Shown piece after piece: positions 53,657-63,330 of a stretch of 64,000 nucleotides of DNA. A program made the position numbers and the translations under genes. The notes under the pieces are model-generated. The model ran no database searches, had not been told where the DNA came from, and saw nothing but the letters and a program-made list of their open reading frames with translations. The stretch comes from Loripinus fragilis. Its lineage: Eukaryota > Mollusca > Bivalvia > Lucinida > Lucinidae. The number at the start of each line of letters is the position of its first letter. Position 1 is the stretch's first letter. The stretch is from the NCBI GenBank assembly GCA_964019695.1, contig OZ026528.1:55954495-56018494 (forward strand). The letters run 5' to 3'.

Positions 53657-53765
53657 AAAAAAAAAAGCGTCGCCTTATGGACTCGAACCTGCGATTATTT
53701 AAATGCAAAAGTACAACTGCTGATAACAGTTACCATCGCTACAGATTGCGCCATATGGACATCTG
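53657..53765 (-). ncRNA. tRNA-like sequence, probably pseudogene or SINE head
   Basis: Minus strand: a B box GGTTCGAGTCC (complement at 53680-53690), an A-box-like TGGCGCAATCTGTAGCG, an anticodon-like stem AACTG / CAGTT around the loop TTATCAG, and a T-run just past the 3' side (53657-53666), as for pol III termination. The T stem and acceptor stem do not pair well and the central region is too long. Not a convincing tRNA gene. Other bases of 52980-54595 show nothing I recognise. Confidence 0.4.
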
Positions 53766-54599
53766 CATGGCGCGGTATTTCATGAAGATATAATAATTTG
53801 TTATCGCTTATTCAGCATCGTTCTATTTATAGATCTATCCACGGTTACTAAATTTACCCAATACAACCCATATTTCACCAATCTGTCGGATTACTGCATC
53901 ACTATTTTCATAAGTTATTTTTGTTATTTAATTACAATTTAACTTCGAAACTTTAGTAGGGTCATCATATTTTCGTGACAAAATTGTTTTAAAACATATC
54001 TTGAATAATATGAGCATCTATATGTCATTTGAAATGTTACATTGTACGACATGTCGTGTACGCAGAAAGAGTTGAACACGAGAGTGTCCGAATGTACCTA
54101 CATTGACCCTATATGGGATATATAAGACGAATTGACACTGAATGGTCCGTGTCCGATATTAGTCACGTAAATCTCTCGCTTCGATTTAGCTGGTTTCCAG
54201 CATGCATTGCATCTATATGGTAATAGGTACCAGCTAGGTCCCAGTTTTCTGGATACCTCACTTTAGGCTGAATTTTGAAAACAAATATAGGCATTATTGA
54301 ATACCAATTCTTAGAAGTATACTATTGAATATACATTTATAGAAAAACCAACGCCTAGAAAAACATTCTATGGAAAGACTTTATATTAAAAACTTATTAA
54401 GAAACACACTACATGATCATCTTCATATGAACCACTCTGCCCAAGAAAAAAATTTAACCACGCCCACCTTTGATTGACAGAATAATAGAAACATATGGGG
54501 ACTATAGAGTACTAATTTGAGCATTGCGTAGTCTGTGAATACTGTCTTTGAATTCGCATTTATATCTTTGTATTTATCAATAAGTTCGCCCCAGAAAAT

Positions 54600-54820
54600 G
54601 AGCAGTGACATGTGATTTCCAACTATGTGGTATTTTGATGAGTGTAGACAGTGTCCTTTTAATAATAGAAACTCCAAATGATGTTCAGTCAGTGGCTTAA
54701 CAGTCATAGAATATTCAAGTGACCAGCAATGGCTCTGATCAGACTGCGCATAGGTGCAGGCTGGTCTGAGCCTTTGCTGGTCGCACATACCAAATTGTTG
54801 GAAATCTCATGCCTCGGCTC
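54600..54820. mobile_element. MITE family B upstream of exon 11
   Basis: GAGCAGTGACATGTGATTTC to CTCATGCCTCGGCTC. It ends 31 nt before exon 11; the intervening TGTTATCTTTATTCTTGCAG still offers a pyrimidine tract. Confidence 0.75.
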
Positions 54821-54851
54821 ATATATAAAATTGTTATCTTTATTCTTGCAG

Positions 54852-55060
54852 GTTTTCAAACTTCTGCATTTGATAAAAAGTATGAATGCCACTACTGCTG
54901 TAAAACCTTTCAGAGAAAGTATCATCTTAAACGACACCTGCTTATCCATAGTGACGAGAGGCCCTTTAAATGCAACCTTTGTAATAAAGGGTTCAATGAT
55001 AAATCATCTTTGAGAGAGCACTGTAAAAGCTACAATCATGAATGGACAGAAAAAAGGTAG
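54852..55060 (+). CDS. Zinc-finger terminal exon 11 (two fingers; third lost)
   Basis: Acceptor TATCTTTATTCTTGCAG; 209 nt in phase 1. With an upstream G the lead is GFQTSAFDKKYEC, shorter than in siblings. Finger 1: CHYCCKTF, then HLKRHLLIH. Linker HSDERPF. Finger 2: CNLCNKGF, then SLREHCKSYNH, i.e. H-X5-H, wider than usual. The tail EWTEKR ends at TAG 55058-55060, where siblings read HTGQKK. Bases 55061-55130 retain a frameshifted third finger. Still plausible as a two-finger exon, though finger 2 may be weakened. Confidence 0.68.
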
Positions 55061-55130
55061 TTTTTTGATTTGTGGGATGCAATCTACCAGAAGTTATGCA
55101 TGTAGCTTGAAAGTTCACCTTGTTGTGTAG
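55061..55130 (+). pseudogene. Remnant of exon 11 third finger
   Basis: TTTGTGGGATGCAATCTACC, AGAAGTTATGCATGTAGC and TTGAAAGTTCACCTTG match finger 3 of exons 9 and 13 (CGKQFTRSYSLKVH) with an altered Cys region. It lies just after the stop. Confidence 0.6.
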
Positions 55131-55334
55131 GGCGGGAAAGGGTCAAGTCAAATTCACATTATAGTAGCAGAAAATTTTACTGCTTTATGACATCTGCTGC
55201 ATATATTCAAATGTGCTCCAGAACACTTTAACCATGAAGCCACTGGGCCAATTAAACTCAAATGACCTACTTTCATGTATGTCAAGGTAAAATTTTGCTT
55301 CCTAACACATAAACTGTAAATTTTTTGAAAGCTT

Positions 55335-56700
55335 GATTTTTGGCCTAACTGAGCCAATTGGCTCATGGTGAGCTATTGTGATCACTGGATGTTTGTGTCA
55401 GTCATTGGTTGTGCAACGTATGTCATCGTGCGTCATCAACAGTTGCTTCAAAAGACAGCTCCTAACAACTCTTCTTGTCTGAAACCACAAAGCCTAGAGC
55501 CTTGATAATTGGTATGTAACATGTGGACCTCTACTAACCTTATACAAATTACACCCCATGGGCAAAAGACGGCCACACCTCGGGGGTCAAATATTTTACA
55601 TAGACTTATATAGGGAAAATGTGAAAAAAATCTTCTTGTCTGAAACCACTAGGCCTAGAGCTTTGATATTTGGTATGTAGCATCACCTAGTAGACCTCTA
55701 CCAAGTTTGTTCAAATAATGACCCTTGGACCAAAAATGGCCCCGCCCAGGGGCCACATGTTTTAAATAGGTTTATATAGAGAAACATGAATAAATATTTT
55801 TGTCTGAAACCCCAAGGTCTAGAGCCTTGGTATATGGTATGTAACATCATCTAGTGTACCTCTATCAAGTTTGTTCAAATTATCATATGTTTAACAGGCT
55901 TATATATGGAAAACATGAAAAAAAATCTTCTTGTTTGAAGCCACAAGGCCTAAAGTTTGGTATTGGCCTAAAACATTTGGTATGTAGCATCACCTTGTAG
56001 ACCTCTACCAAGTTTGTTCAAATTATGCCCCTAAGGCCAAAAATGGGCCTGTCACAGGGGTCACAATAATAGGCTTATATAAAATCACTTTTTAGCTCAC
56101 TTGAGCCATTAGATGTCCGTCTTGTGTTGTCCCTTGTCAAAAATTGCTTCAAAGGACATATTATAAACTACTGGGTGGATTTTTACCAATTTTGGCAGGA
56201 ATGATCTTTATATGGCCCTCTTTAATAATTGTTCAAATGGTTATGGTCCATTGCATATCTAGGTCACACAGGCTAAAAATAGATTTTTGAAATGTAAACT
56301 TTAAAAATCTTCTTGCCTAGAGCCTTGATATTTGGTATGTAGTATCACTTAGTAGACCTCTACCAAGTTTAATCAAATTATGCCCCTGGTGCCAAAAATG
56401 GGCCCATTCCTGGGGTAACATGTTGTACATAGGTTTATAAAGGGGAAACATGAAAAAATAATCTTCTCTGAAACCACAAGGCCTAAAGTATTGATATTTG
56501 GTATGTAGCATCACCTAGTATTTTGTTCAAATTATACCCCTGGGGCTAAAAATGGCCCCGTCACAGGGGTTCACATGCTTTACATAGGCTTATATAGGCA
56601 AAACATGAAAAAATCTTCTTGTCTGAAACCACAAGTCATAGAGCCTTGATATTCGGTATGTAGCATTACCAAGTGGACCTCTACCAAGTTTGAATGATAG
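55335..56700. repeat. Tandem ~150-bp repeats, GAGCT-associated
   Basis: Starts near TTGGCTCATGGTGAGCTAT. Units repeat GAAACCACAAGGCCTAGAGC, TTTGGTATGTAGCATCACC, AGACCTCTACCAAGTTTG, AAAAATGG-CCC and AGGCTTATATAGG, about seven times. Related in phrase to 5109-6625. No ORF. Confidence 0.65.
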
Positions 56701-56914
56701 GTATTCGATCGGTACTCCAATCTATTCCTAAATGCTTACATAAATTGCCATGCACATACTGAATACTTAAAAATGATTGAAGTCTATAGTCCTTGTGGCA
56801 TTTGGCATGTTTTTCTATAAAGCATTTAAACCAATATCTACCACATCCGGTCTATGAAGTAACGGCAATATGCATAAATACCAGCAAATCGATGTATACA
56901 TTTACCAGTGTGTA

Positions 56915-57209
56915 TACGTCCCAAGTCAACAGCTATGGTCATGGCGGGACGGTCAGTTGACCTAGCCACACTTTTTCCTGGGCAAGCTTGAACAAGCAGT
57001 TAACCAGTACTTTGTGCACATACTTTCGCTTGTGACAACAACCCTTCTAGAATGATTCAGCGGAAGGGAGGAGAGTGACCGTAGAAATTATTTCATGATC
57101 AATCTGCATGAAAGTATGGGACTGGGCCGGGATTGAACTCGCGATCCCTGGATCTGCAGTCAGACTCGCATCTGTCGCCAGACACGTTACCCACTGCGCT
57201 GCGGGGCCC
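56915..57209 (-). mobile_element. tRNA-derived SINE-1, reverse copy
   Basis: Minus strand begins GGGCCCCGCAGCGCAGTGGG (A box), has GAGTTCAATCCCGG (B box) and the body ATTGATCATGAAATAATTTC, as in 4519-4847. The tail side is at 56915, GTCCCAAGTCAACAGCTATG. Bases 57210-57590 contain a short repeat-like stretch (CTACCCCCCTCCCCCACATC) only. Confidence 0.8.
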
Positions 57210-57688
57210 AGTCATACTCAGATGAAAGAGGATAATGAGTAGATAATCTGGTGAAAATTAAAAAAAAAAAACTTATTTTTTCTTTAACATTGCCCTTTGC
57301 AAATTTGGACCACAGAAGTTTGTTATAAAGATATCTCGAAAACTATTACAGCTAGTAGCCTCAGATTTGGTCAGCTAATAGAGGTTGGTGAGTAAATTAC
57401 CTGGTGAAAAGGATGGTGGTGAGATCATCCTTATCGACAAGCTAATAGTTGGGGGCAGAGTGTTTCATAAACACAATTTCTACTTATTTTTGTCGAGCTG
57501 GACTACCCCCCTCCCCCACATCCCTTTGAGGAAAAATGTTTGGAAATTATATCCTGTTACCCCTCAATATTTACAATAGACCATCCTGACTTTACTAAAA
57601 TGGAAGTAGTATCGAAGTTCCATTTGTCGGCTTATTGTAGCAAGTATTAATTTTGCCACTTCTAACATTGATATTTTTATCTTTGCAG

Positions 57689-57904
57689 GATTCAAAAAAA
57701 CTTCCAAAGTTGGCCAAGTTTATATTGATAAAAGTTGTCGCTATGAATGCCGCTACTGCTACAAAGGGTCTCTGTTTATGTATCGTCTTAAACAACACGA
57801 GCTTATCCATACGGACAAGTGACCTTTTAAATGTGACTACTAAGATAAATGGTACAATGATAAAACCACTTTACAACGACACCGTACATGCCATACTGGA
57901 CAGA
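57689..57904 (+). pseudogene. Zinc-finger terminal exon 12, inactivated
   Basis: Acceptor TTTTTATCTTTGCAG is intact and phase 1. With an upstream G the lead is GFKKTSKVGQVYIDKSCRYEC, a good match to exon 10. Finger 1: CRYCYKGS (the conserved Phe is Ser), then RLKQHELIH. Within the linker the frame stops at TGA 57820-57822. The frame continues open beyond: PFKCDY, then TAA where the second Cys of finger 2 should be, then DKWYNDKTTLQRHRTCH and TGQKK. Two nonsense changes without frameshift indicate a recently lost exon. If spliced it would give a one-finger tail. Confidence 0.75.
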
Positions 57905-58197
57905 AAAAAGTAGTTGTTCAATCAATTCAATAATAAAACCACTTTATGATGACCCCGTACATGCCATACTGGACAGAAAAAAGTAGTTGTTCAATCAATT
58001 CAATAATAAAACCACTTTATGATGACACCATACATGCCATACTGGACAGAAAAAGTAGTTGTTCAATCAATTCAATGTGACAACACCAAACATGCCATAC
58101 TGGACAGAAAAATGAGTTGTTTAATTTATGGAAGCAGGTTATCAGAAGTTATAGCTTGAAATTTCACCTTAGAAGCAGTGTGTTAATGGATTGAAGT
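57905..58197 (+). repeat. ~66-bp finger-end array after exon 12
   Basis: Units contain AAAACCACTTTATGATGACA, CATACATGCCATACTGGACA and GTAGTTGTTCAATCAATTCA; about four copies, from the end of finger 2 and its HTGQKK linker. It ends with a third-finger remnant (TTATAGCTTGAAATTTCACC) and TGA near 58196. Confidence 0.75.
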
Positions 58198-58400
58198 GGA
58201 CGGATCCACAGGATGGGACGGGTTTTGGACCCCCCATGGAAAATCATAAGTGGCTATAGCTAGGTTTCCTGAGAAATTCTGATACGGACCACCCTCGAGA
58301 GGCAATAATGGACCCAAAGGGTCAGTATGGCCCTCTGTGAAATAAGGTTATGACAAAAAAATTTTTAGAAAAAACATCAGATTTTCTGGATCCACACATG
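58198..58400. mobile_element. Family N repeat, uninterrupted
   Basis: CGGATCCACAGGATGGG, ATAAGTGGCTATAGC, CCCTCTGTGAAATAAGG, TTCTGGATCCACACATGG. It is the empty-site counterpart of 4440-5030. Confidence 0.7.
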
Positions 58401-58479
58401 GCCAATTTGTGTGCAGAGCAAAATAGTAAAGAATAAACTCTACCCTTATAACAAGCCTTTAGATAGAGCGTATGTGAAT

Positions 58480-58700
58480 AACGTAACTCTTTAAGTGAGT
58501 CCTGGGAAATTTTTCATGATTTTTTGTTGTCTGCTGATTTTTTTTTAAATCACCTTATGCGAAAAAATCCTTCAGGAATATGATCAATTGTCAAGCAGTT
58601 TGGATCCAGATCAGGCCCAAAATTTTGTCAGGCCTGGTCTGACTCTAAACTGTTTGCAAGAGTTATCAGCAGACAACCCTTGGAGGCAAAGTGTTAAAGC
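58480..58700. mobile_element. MITE family E
   Basis: GGAAATTTTTCATGATTTTT, GTCAAGCAGTTTGGATCC, CAAGAGTTATCAGCAGAC, GGAGGCAAAGTGTTAA. Confidence 0.65.
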
Positions 58701-58704
58701 TTAA

Positions 58705-59043
58705 TGTTTTTATTTCTTAACAAAAACATATGCTGAGTGCACATGTTCTCAAAAGAAATGTACTGCTTAAATGAGATGATTCTTATGAGCACCCAAAACA
58801 TATGAGCTGCGACATGAGATTTCCAACAATGTGGTATGTGCAACCAGGAAAGCCTTAGATCAGCCTGCGCATAGGCGCAGGCTAATCAGAGCCTTTGCTA
58901 GTCGCTTGAATATTCTATGAGTGTTAAGCTACTGACTGAATATCATTTAGCTAAAAGGAGGCTGCACAGGTTCATTTGAGCCTACACTTGTCAAAATTAC
59001 ACATTGTCGCGGCTCATATGATAAAACTGATGTATAAGAAAAT
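58705..59043. mobile_element. MITE family A split by MITE family B (58804-59015)
   Basis: Family A parts are 58705-58803 (TTATTTCTTAACAAAAACAT, GAGCACCCAAAACATAT) and 59016-59043 (ATATGATAAAACTGATG, TATAAGAAAATG). The family B insert starts GAGCTGCGACATGAGATTTC and ends GTCGCGGCTC. ATAT is present on both sides. Confidence 0.75.
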
Positions 59044-59080
59044 GTATAAAATTTTAAAATGTTTATCTAGTCTTTTTTTA

Positions 59081-59287
59081 GGGAGCGCAACAGACTCAGT
59101 GGTAGAGTGCTTGACTCGAGATCGAGAGGACGCGGGTTAGAGTCTCACCGTCGTCACTGAGTTGTGGTCCTTGAGCAAGACACATTTATCCTAGCTTAGT
59201 AATTTTTACCCAGGAAGACTCGTCCCTGTTTAACTGAAAGATTGTTGATGGGACATAAAGAATCAAATCAAACAAACAAACAAAAAC
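59081..59287 (+). mobile_element. tRNA-derived SINE-2
   Basis: GGGAGCGCAACAGACTCAGT, GGTAGAGTGCTTGACTCGAG (A-box region), a degenerate B box GGGTTAGAGTCTC, CTTGAGCAAGACACATTTAT and a CAAACAAACAAACAAA tail. Sister of 25650-25861. Confidence 0.85.
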
Positions 59288-59454
59288 TAGTCTATTTTGA
59301 CAGGCAATTAGCGTTTAAAACTTTAGAACATATACTGTATATTTTTATCTTTTTTCAAACTTTATTTAACTCAAACTACTGTTTAATCAAAATGAAAATA
59401 AATGTTCATGTAGCCTTTTAGTTAATGGTATGACTTGTTTTGCTAAATATTTAA

Positions 59455-59530
59455 GTTTTTGCCAGTCTCTGTAGCTATGCAGGCTGGCTTGGGTCGTCCC
59501 TAAAGACATGCCTTCTTGGAGCGCCTGGAT
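59455..59530. mobile_element. MITE family C fragment
   Basis: GCCAGTCTCTGTAGCTATGC, CTAAAGACATGCCTTC. Right end only. A family F scrap lies at 59285-59410. 59531-59690 is unremarkable. Confidence 0.5.
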
Positions 59531-59699
59531 GGGGTATATTGGTTAGTGATTTTGGCATATTTTATATTGATTATCAATTTCTAGCCCCCAAAAATAACAT
59601 TTAGCAATTTTTTTTATTCTTAATATGATAAGGATCAAAAAGTAGTTGTGATTACTGACTCAAAACACATTCCTAAATTCAAGAAGGAGCCAGCAAGAT

Positions 59700-60200
59700 T
59701 TTTAACACTCATGGTAGTTCTATTTCAATAATTGTTCATGGTAGTTTTGTTAATTGTTCATGGTATTTCCATTTTGTTTATTTTTCATGGCAGTTCTATT
59801 TTGTTTATTGTTCATGGCAGTTATAGTTTTGTTACTTGTTCGTGGCAAAATACTGTTTTTATTGTCCATGGTAGTTGAGTTTTGTTAATTGTTCATGGTA
59901 GTTCTATTTTGTTTATTATTATTGTTCATTGTAGTTTAGCTAATTGTTCATGGTAGTTCTGTTTTGCTAATTGTTCATGGTAGTTCTGTTTTGCTAATTG
60001 TTCATGGTAGTTCTGTTTTTGTTAATTGTTCATGGTAGTTCTGTTTTTGTTAATTGTTCATGGTATTTCTGTTTTTGTTAATTTTTCACAGTAGTTCGGT
60101 TTTTGTTATTGTTCATGGTAGTTCTGTTTTGTTAATTGTTCATGGTAAATCTGTTATGTTAATTGTTCAGTGTTAATTGTTCATGCTAGTTGTATTTTGT
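59700..60200. repeat. ~24-28-bp minisatellite
   Basis: TTAATTGTTCATGGTAGTTC plus TGTTTT repeated about nineteen times with length variation in the T-run. Confidence 0.85.
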
Positions 60201-60289
60201 AATAACAATCCCAGAAAATGAAAAAAAAATGAAACCTGTACTATTTGCACAGATTTGACATAATGCTGTTTTCCAGTTGTTATACACCT

Positions 60290-60520
60290 AGAACTCTGCC
60301 AGCTAGGATCATATGCTGATCTAATGATAATCTTTGTAAACAGCTAAGAACAAAATCAGGCCTGACATTTTGTCAGGCCTGATCTGGTTCTAAGCTGATA
60401 TGGGCCAAAACTGTTTGACACTCTGATGGTATCCCCGAAAGAAATTTTTGAAAATGTAAATTTGAGAAAAATCAGCGGAAGATAAAAAATATGAAAAAAA
60501 ATTCACAGCATAAAAATTGA
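60290..60520. mobile_element. MITE family E
   Basis: ACTCTGCCAGCTAGGATC, AATCAGGCCTGACATTTTG facing AAAATGTCAGGCCTGATT-like sequence, ACTGTTTGACACTCTGATGG. It ends about 30 bp before the exon 13 acceptor. Confidence 0.6.
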
Positions 60521-60553
60521 TTACTTCTAACAGCTTTATCTTTATCATTGCAG

Positions 60554-60867
60554 ATTTAGAGGTCACTGAAGACGGTCGGGTCTTCGGCGATGCGAATACA
60601 AACTACCGTTATGCGTGTAGATATTGTAACAAAGGGTTTCAATACATGGCTAAACTAATACGCCATGAGCTAATACACACCGATGAGAAACCCTTTCAAT
60701 GTGACGTCTGTGGGCGGGGCTTTAACGATACATCCACTTTAAAACGACACCGTACAAGACATACTGGACAGAAACCGTTTATTTGCCCGACCTGTGGAAG
60801 GCAGTTTACACGGAAATATAGCTTGAAAGTTCATGTGGAAAGTCGCTGTACTTATGGACAGGAGTGA
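60554..60867 (+). CDS. Zinc-finger terminal exon 13 (two C2H2 plus one C2HC finger)
   Basis: Acceptor GCTTTATCTTTATCATTGCAG; 314 nt in phase 1, the longest exon. With an upstream G the lead is DLEVTEDGRVFGDANTNYRY. Finger 1: CRYCNKGF, then KLIRHELIH. Linker HTDEKPF. Finger 2: CDVCGRGF, then TLKRHRTRH. Linker HTGQKPF. Finger 3: CPTCGRQF, then SLKVHVESRC, C-X2-C-X12-H-X4-C. It ends TYGQE, stop 60865-60867. All ligands are present. An AATAAA at 61319-61324 could serve as its poly(A) signal. The 160 bp after the stop are a fresh partial duplication of its 3' end. Confidence 0.85.
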
Positions 60868-61027
60868 ATGTGGGCGGGGCTTCAACAATAGCTCCACCTT
60901 AAAATGACACCGTACAAGACATACCTGACAGAAACCATTTATTTGCCCGACCTGTGGAAGGCAGTTTACACGGAAATATAGCTTGAAAGTTCATGTGGAA
61001 AGTCGCTGTACTTATGGACAGGAGTGA
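60868..61027 (+). pseudogene. 160-bp partial duplicate of exon 13
   Basis: Repeats the end of exon 13 from TGTGGGCGGGGCTT to GGACAGGAGTGA. The finger 2 part has diverged and has TGA in place of an Arg codon of the LKRH motif; the finger 3 part is identical to the parent by eye. It is not preceded by an acceptor. Confidence 0.85.
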
Positions 61028-61325
61028 GATTTGAATTGAAATGAATTGCTTATGGATTAGTGTGAAATGTGCTTATAGATTAGTGGGAAAAGTGCTTATG
61101 GATTGGAATTAAACAGGTGAAAAGTTATGAATTGGAATGAATAGTGCTTACGGATTAGTGTGAAAAGTGCTTATGGATTAGAGTGAAACAAGTGAAAAGT
61201 TCTTAATGACTGGAATGAAAAGCTCTTATGAATTAGTGTGATAAGTGCTCATGGATTGGAATGGAACAAGTGAAAAGTTCTTATGAATCTATTGGAGTGA
61301 AAAGTGTGAATGGATTCAAATAAAG
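61028..61325. repeat. Degenerate repeats in the exon 13 3' region
   Basis: Variants of AAAAGTGCTTATGGATTAG and TGAAACAAGTGAAAAGTTC recur roughly ten times. The segment ends at the AATAAA at 61319. Confidence 0.65.
61319..61324 (+). promoter_or_regulatory. Candidate poly(A) signal for exon 13
   Basis: AATAAA followed by GTTTTAGTGAAG, about 450 bp after the stop. Confidence 0.4.
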
Positions 61326-61359
61326 TTTTAGTGAAGAGGGAATGTATATTTACACATGA

Positions 61360-61556
61360 AACTGCTAGTGTCGTCTGCTGATAACTTTTGCAAATAATTT
61401 GGACCCAGCTCAGGCCCGACAGAATGGGCCTGAGCTGGACCCAAACTGTTTGACACTGTGATCTTATTCCTAAAAGATTTTTTTCTAAAAAGTTGACTTT
61501 GAAAAAAATCAGCAGATGACAAAAAAAGCAGAAAAATTCCCGGGTGGCAAAGAGTT
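61360..61556. mobile_element. MITE family E
   Basis: TGTCGTCTGCTGATAACTTT, GCCCGACAGAATGGGC, CAGCAGATGACAAAAAAAGC, TGGCAAAGAGTTAA. Confidence 0.7.
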
Positions 61557-61739
61557 AAATTGTATTGCTATATTTATTCTATGATTTTAATTTGGAAATA
61601 TTATTTATAACTTGATGAGATGTACAATAGGCAGTGATTGGATGGCCAGCAGTGTTAAACTTGTTCAAAAAGATGTTTTAGTAGCAATCTGATCTGGTCT
61701 GGGTTTACACCTTTTTCCCCAGCTAGGCCAGAAGTTTTT

Positions 61740-62160
61740 TATTAGTTGGTTCACGGGATTATTTTTTCAGATCGAGGGTTGGGGGACGAAAAAAAATAAA
61801 TAAAAAGCTCTGAAAATGACCAGTTGACTGGTCATTTTCAGTATTTTTTTTTTGCTTTTTAGAGCTTTTTTTTAATATCTCCAGAAAAAAACAGTAAAAC
61901 TAGTAAGGTAAACCAACAGTCTGTATTAAATCTTTAAATATTTCATCATTTTTTCTAAAACTCTGGGCAGGACATTCACTTTTAACAGAGTCACTCTCAA
62001 AAATAGACAGACAGAACCTAAAAAAAAATATTTTTTTTTTCAAGGAAACAAATAATTTTTAGATTCGATGGATAAAATAAAAAATAATTTTAGAAATTAA
62101 ATTTTATTTTTTCTTTACTTTCCGGAAATTTACAGTAGGAGGGTTTGTAAATCAACTAAT
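61740..62160. repeat. Family R with hairpin
   Basis: 61793-61870 is a hairpin (AAAAAGCTCTGAAAATGACC, AGTTGACTGGTCATTTTCAG). 61900-62160 matches the reverse complement of 50036-50210 (GGTAAACCAACAGTCTG, TAAATCTTTAAATATTTCAT). 62161-62345 is unremarkable. Confidence 0.55.
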
Positions 62161-62349
62161 AAAAATTGTGGCCTTAACCTTGTTTATAAAGATCTTTCTG
62201 GAGCAATCTGATCTGGTCTAGGTTTACACTATTTTCCCGGGCTTATCTCTTGAAACAGCTCGGGTAAAATTGTAACCTCGACATTACAAGCATACCAAAC
62301 ACAATTTGAGATAAACAAAAACATTTGAATGAAAAATTGAGAATATTTT

Positions 62350-62465
62350 CTTATCCTTCAGTTTTAACATTTGTTTTAGATGCTCAAAAGAACCATCTCA
62401 ATGAGATGGTTCTTTTGAGTTGCACAACATATGTTATGATTGATAAATAAGAAATATTTTTCAAT
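62350..62465. mobile_element. MITE family A
   Basis: TTTTAGATGCTCAAAAGAAC, CATCTCAATGAGATG, GTTCTTTTGAGTTGCAC, TTGATAAATAAGAAA. Confidence 0.7.
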
Positions 62466-62515
62466 TCTAGTGCACTTGATTTTGTAACACTGCGTTGATT
62501 GGATAACATAAAAAA

Positions 62516-62840
62516 TTTGCGACAGTATATCTTGCTATATATCATGCGATATACTGTCGCAAATAGTTTGACGTCATTTATGACCATTAATCATGTAACA
62601 TTTTGTTGGATGGTGTGCTGCTTTATGCAGCTTGGAACGCTCCAATATGAGACCAGACTGCAGAACTGCACTAGAATGGGGAGAACCATGTTCAAAATTT
62701 TCATTTGGGGAGGAATATCTTCGGATATGTGGTCCGAAATCACGTTTTACGGCTCCGCTCGAGCATAACTGTAAAACACGATTTCCAACAGTATATCTGA
62801 CTCCCCAAACGAAAATTGTGAATACAGTTATCCCCTAATT
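62516..62840. repeat. Hairpin and family L
   Basis: 62516-62566: TTGCGACAGTATATC / GATATACTGTCGCAA. 62655-62840: GAATGGGGAGAACCATG, CATTTGGGGAGGAATATC facing GTATATCTGACTCCCCAAAC. Confidence 0.6.
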
Positions 62841-63074
62841 ATACTCTCTTCTTTGGGGGGCTGGATTTGTGATAGACCCTGGCCCAATGGAGATTTGATT
62901 TGTTTCAAAAGATAAGGTGAGATACTTATAAGGACCATTTCAATTGAGTTCTCAGAAGATTGATCAAAAGGATTTACTCTGTATAATAATGTATAAGCTA
63001 ACAAATGCTTTACTGCCTTATATTCTAGCAAAATATACATTGGGCTTTTTAAAAGAAATGTTTCAGTGGAGTAA

Positions 63075-63330
63075 TATCAGACTTTCCTTCATAAATATTC
63101 ATGCTAGGTTCCACCCACTATAAATATCTATATAAACAAGTTTTCACATTTGTCCATAGAGCAAATAAATTTTTGTCAGGTCCACTAGTGTAACATCATA
63201 TCTAATCATATTTCCATAAGCAAATAGGGTAGACCCAGATCAGGCAGCTCTTACAACAGCTGTCTGATCTTGGTTTGCTTTGCTTGCAAAAATGTTAAAA
63301 GGGCATCTCTATGAGGTAAAAGGTTTAATG
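63075..63330. mobile_element. Repeat family G
   Basis: TTCATAAATATTCATGCTAG, GTCCACTAGTGTAACATC, GGCAGCTCTTACAACAGCTG, TATGAGGTAAAAGGTTTAA. 63331-63590 shows nothing. Confidence 0.6.

Noticed and set aside
54423..54949. Minus-strand 121-aa and 81-aa frames near exon 11
   Set aside because: They cross MITE family B and the antisense of exon 11; the zinc-finger frame on the plus strand explains the coding signal.
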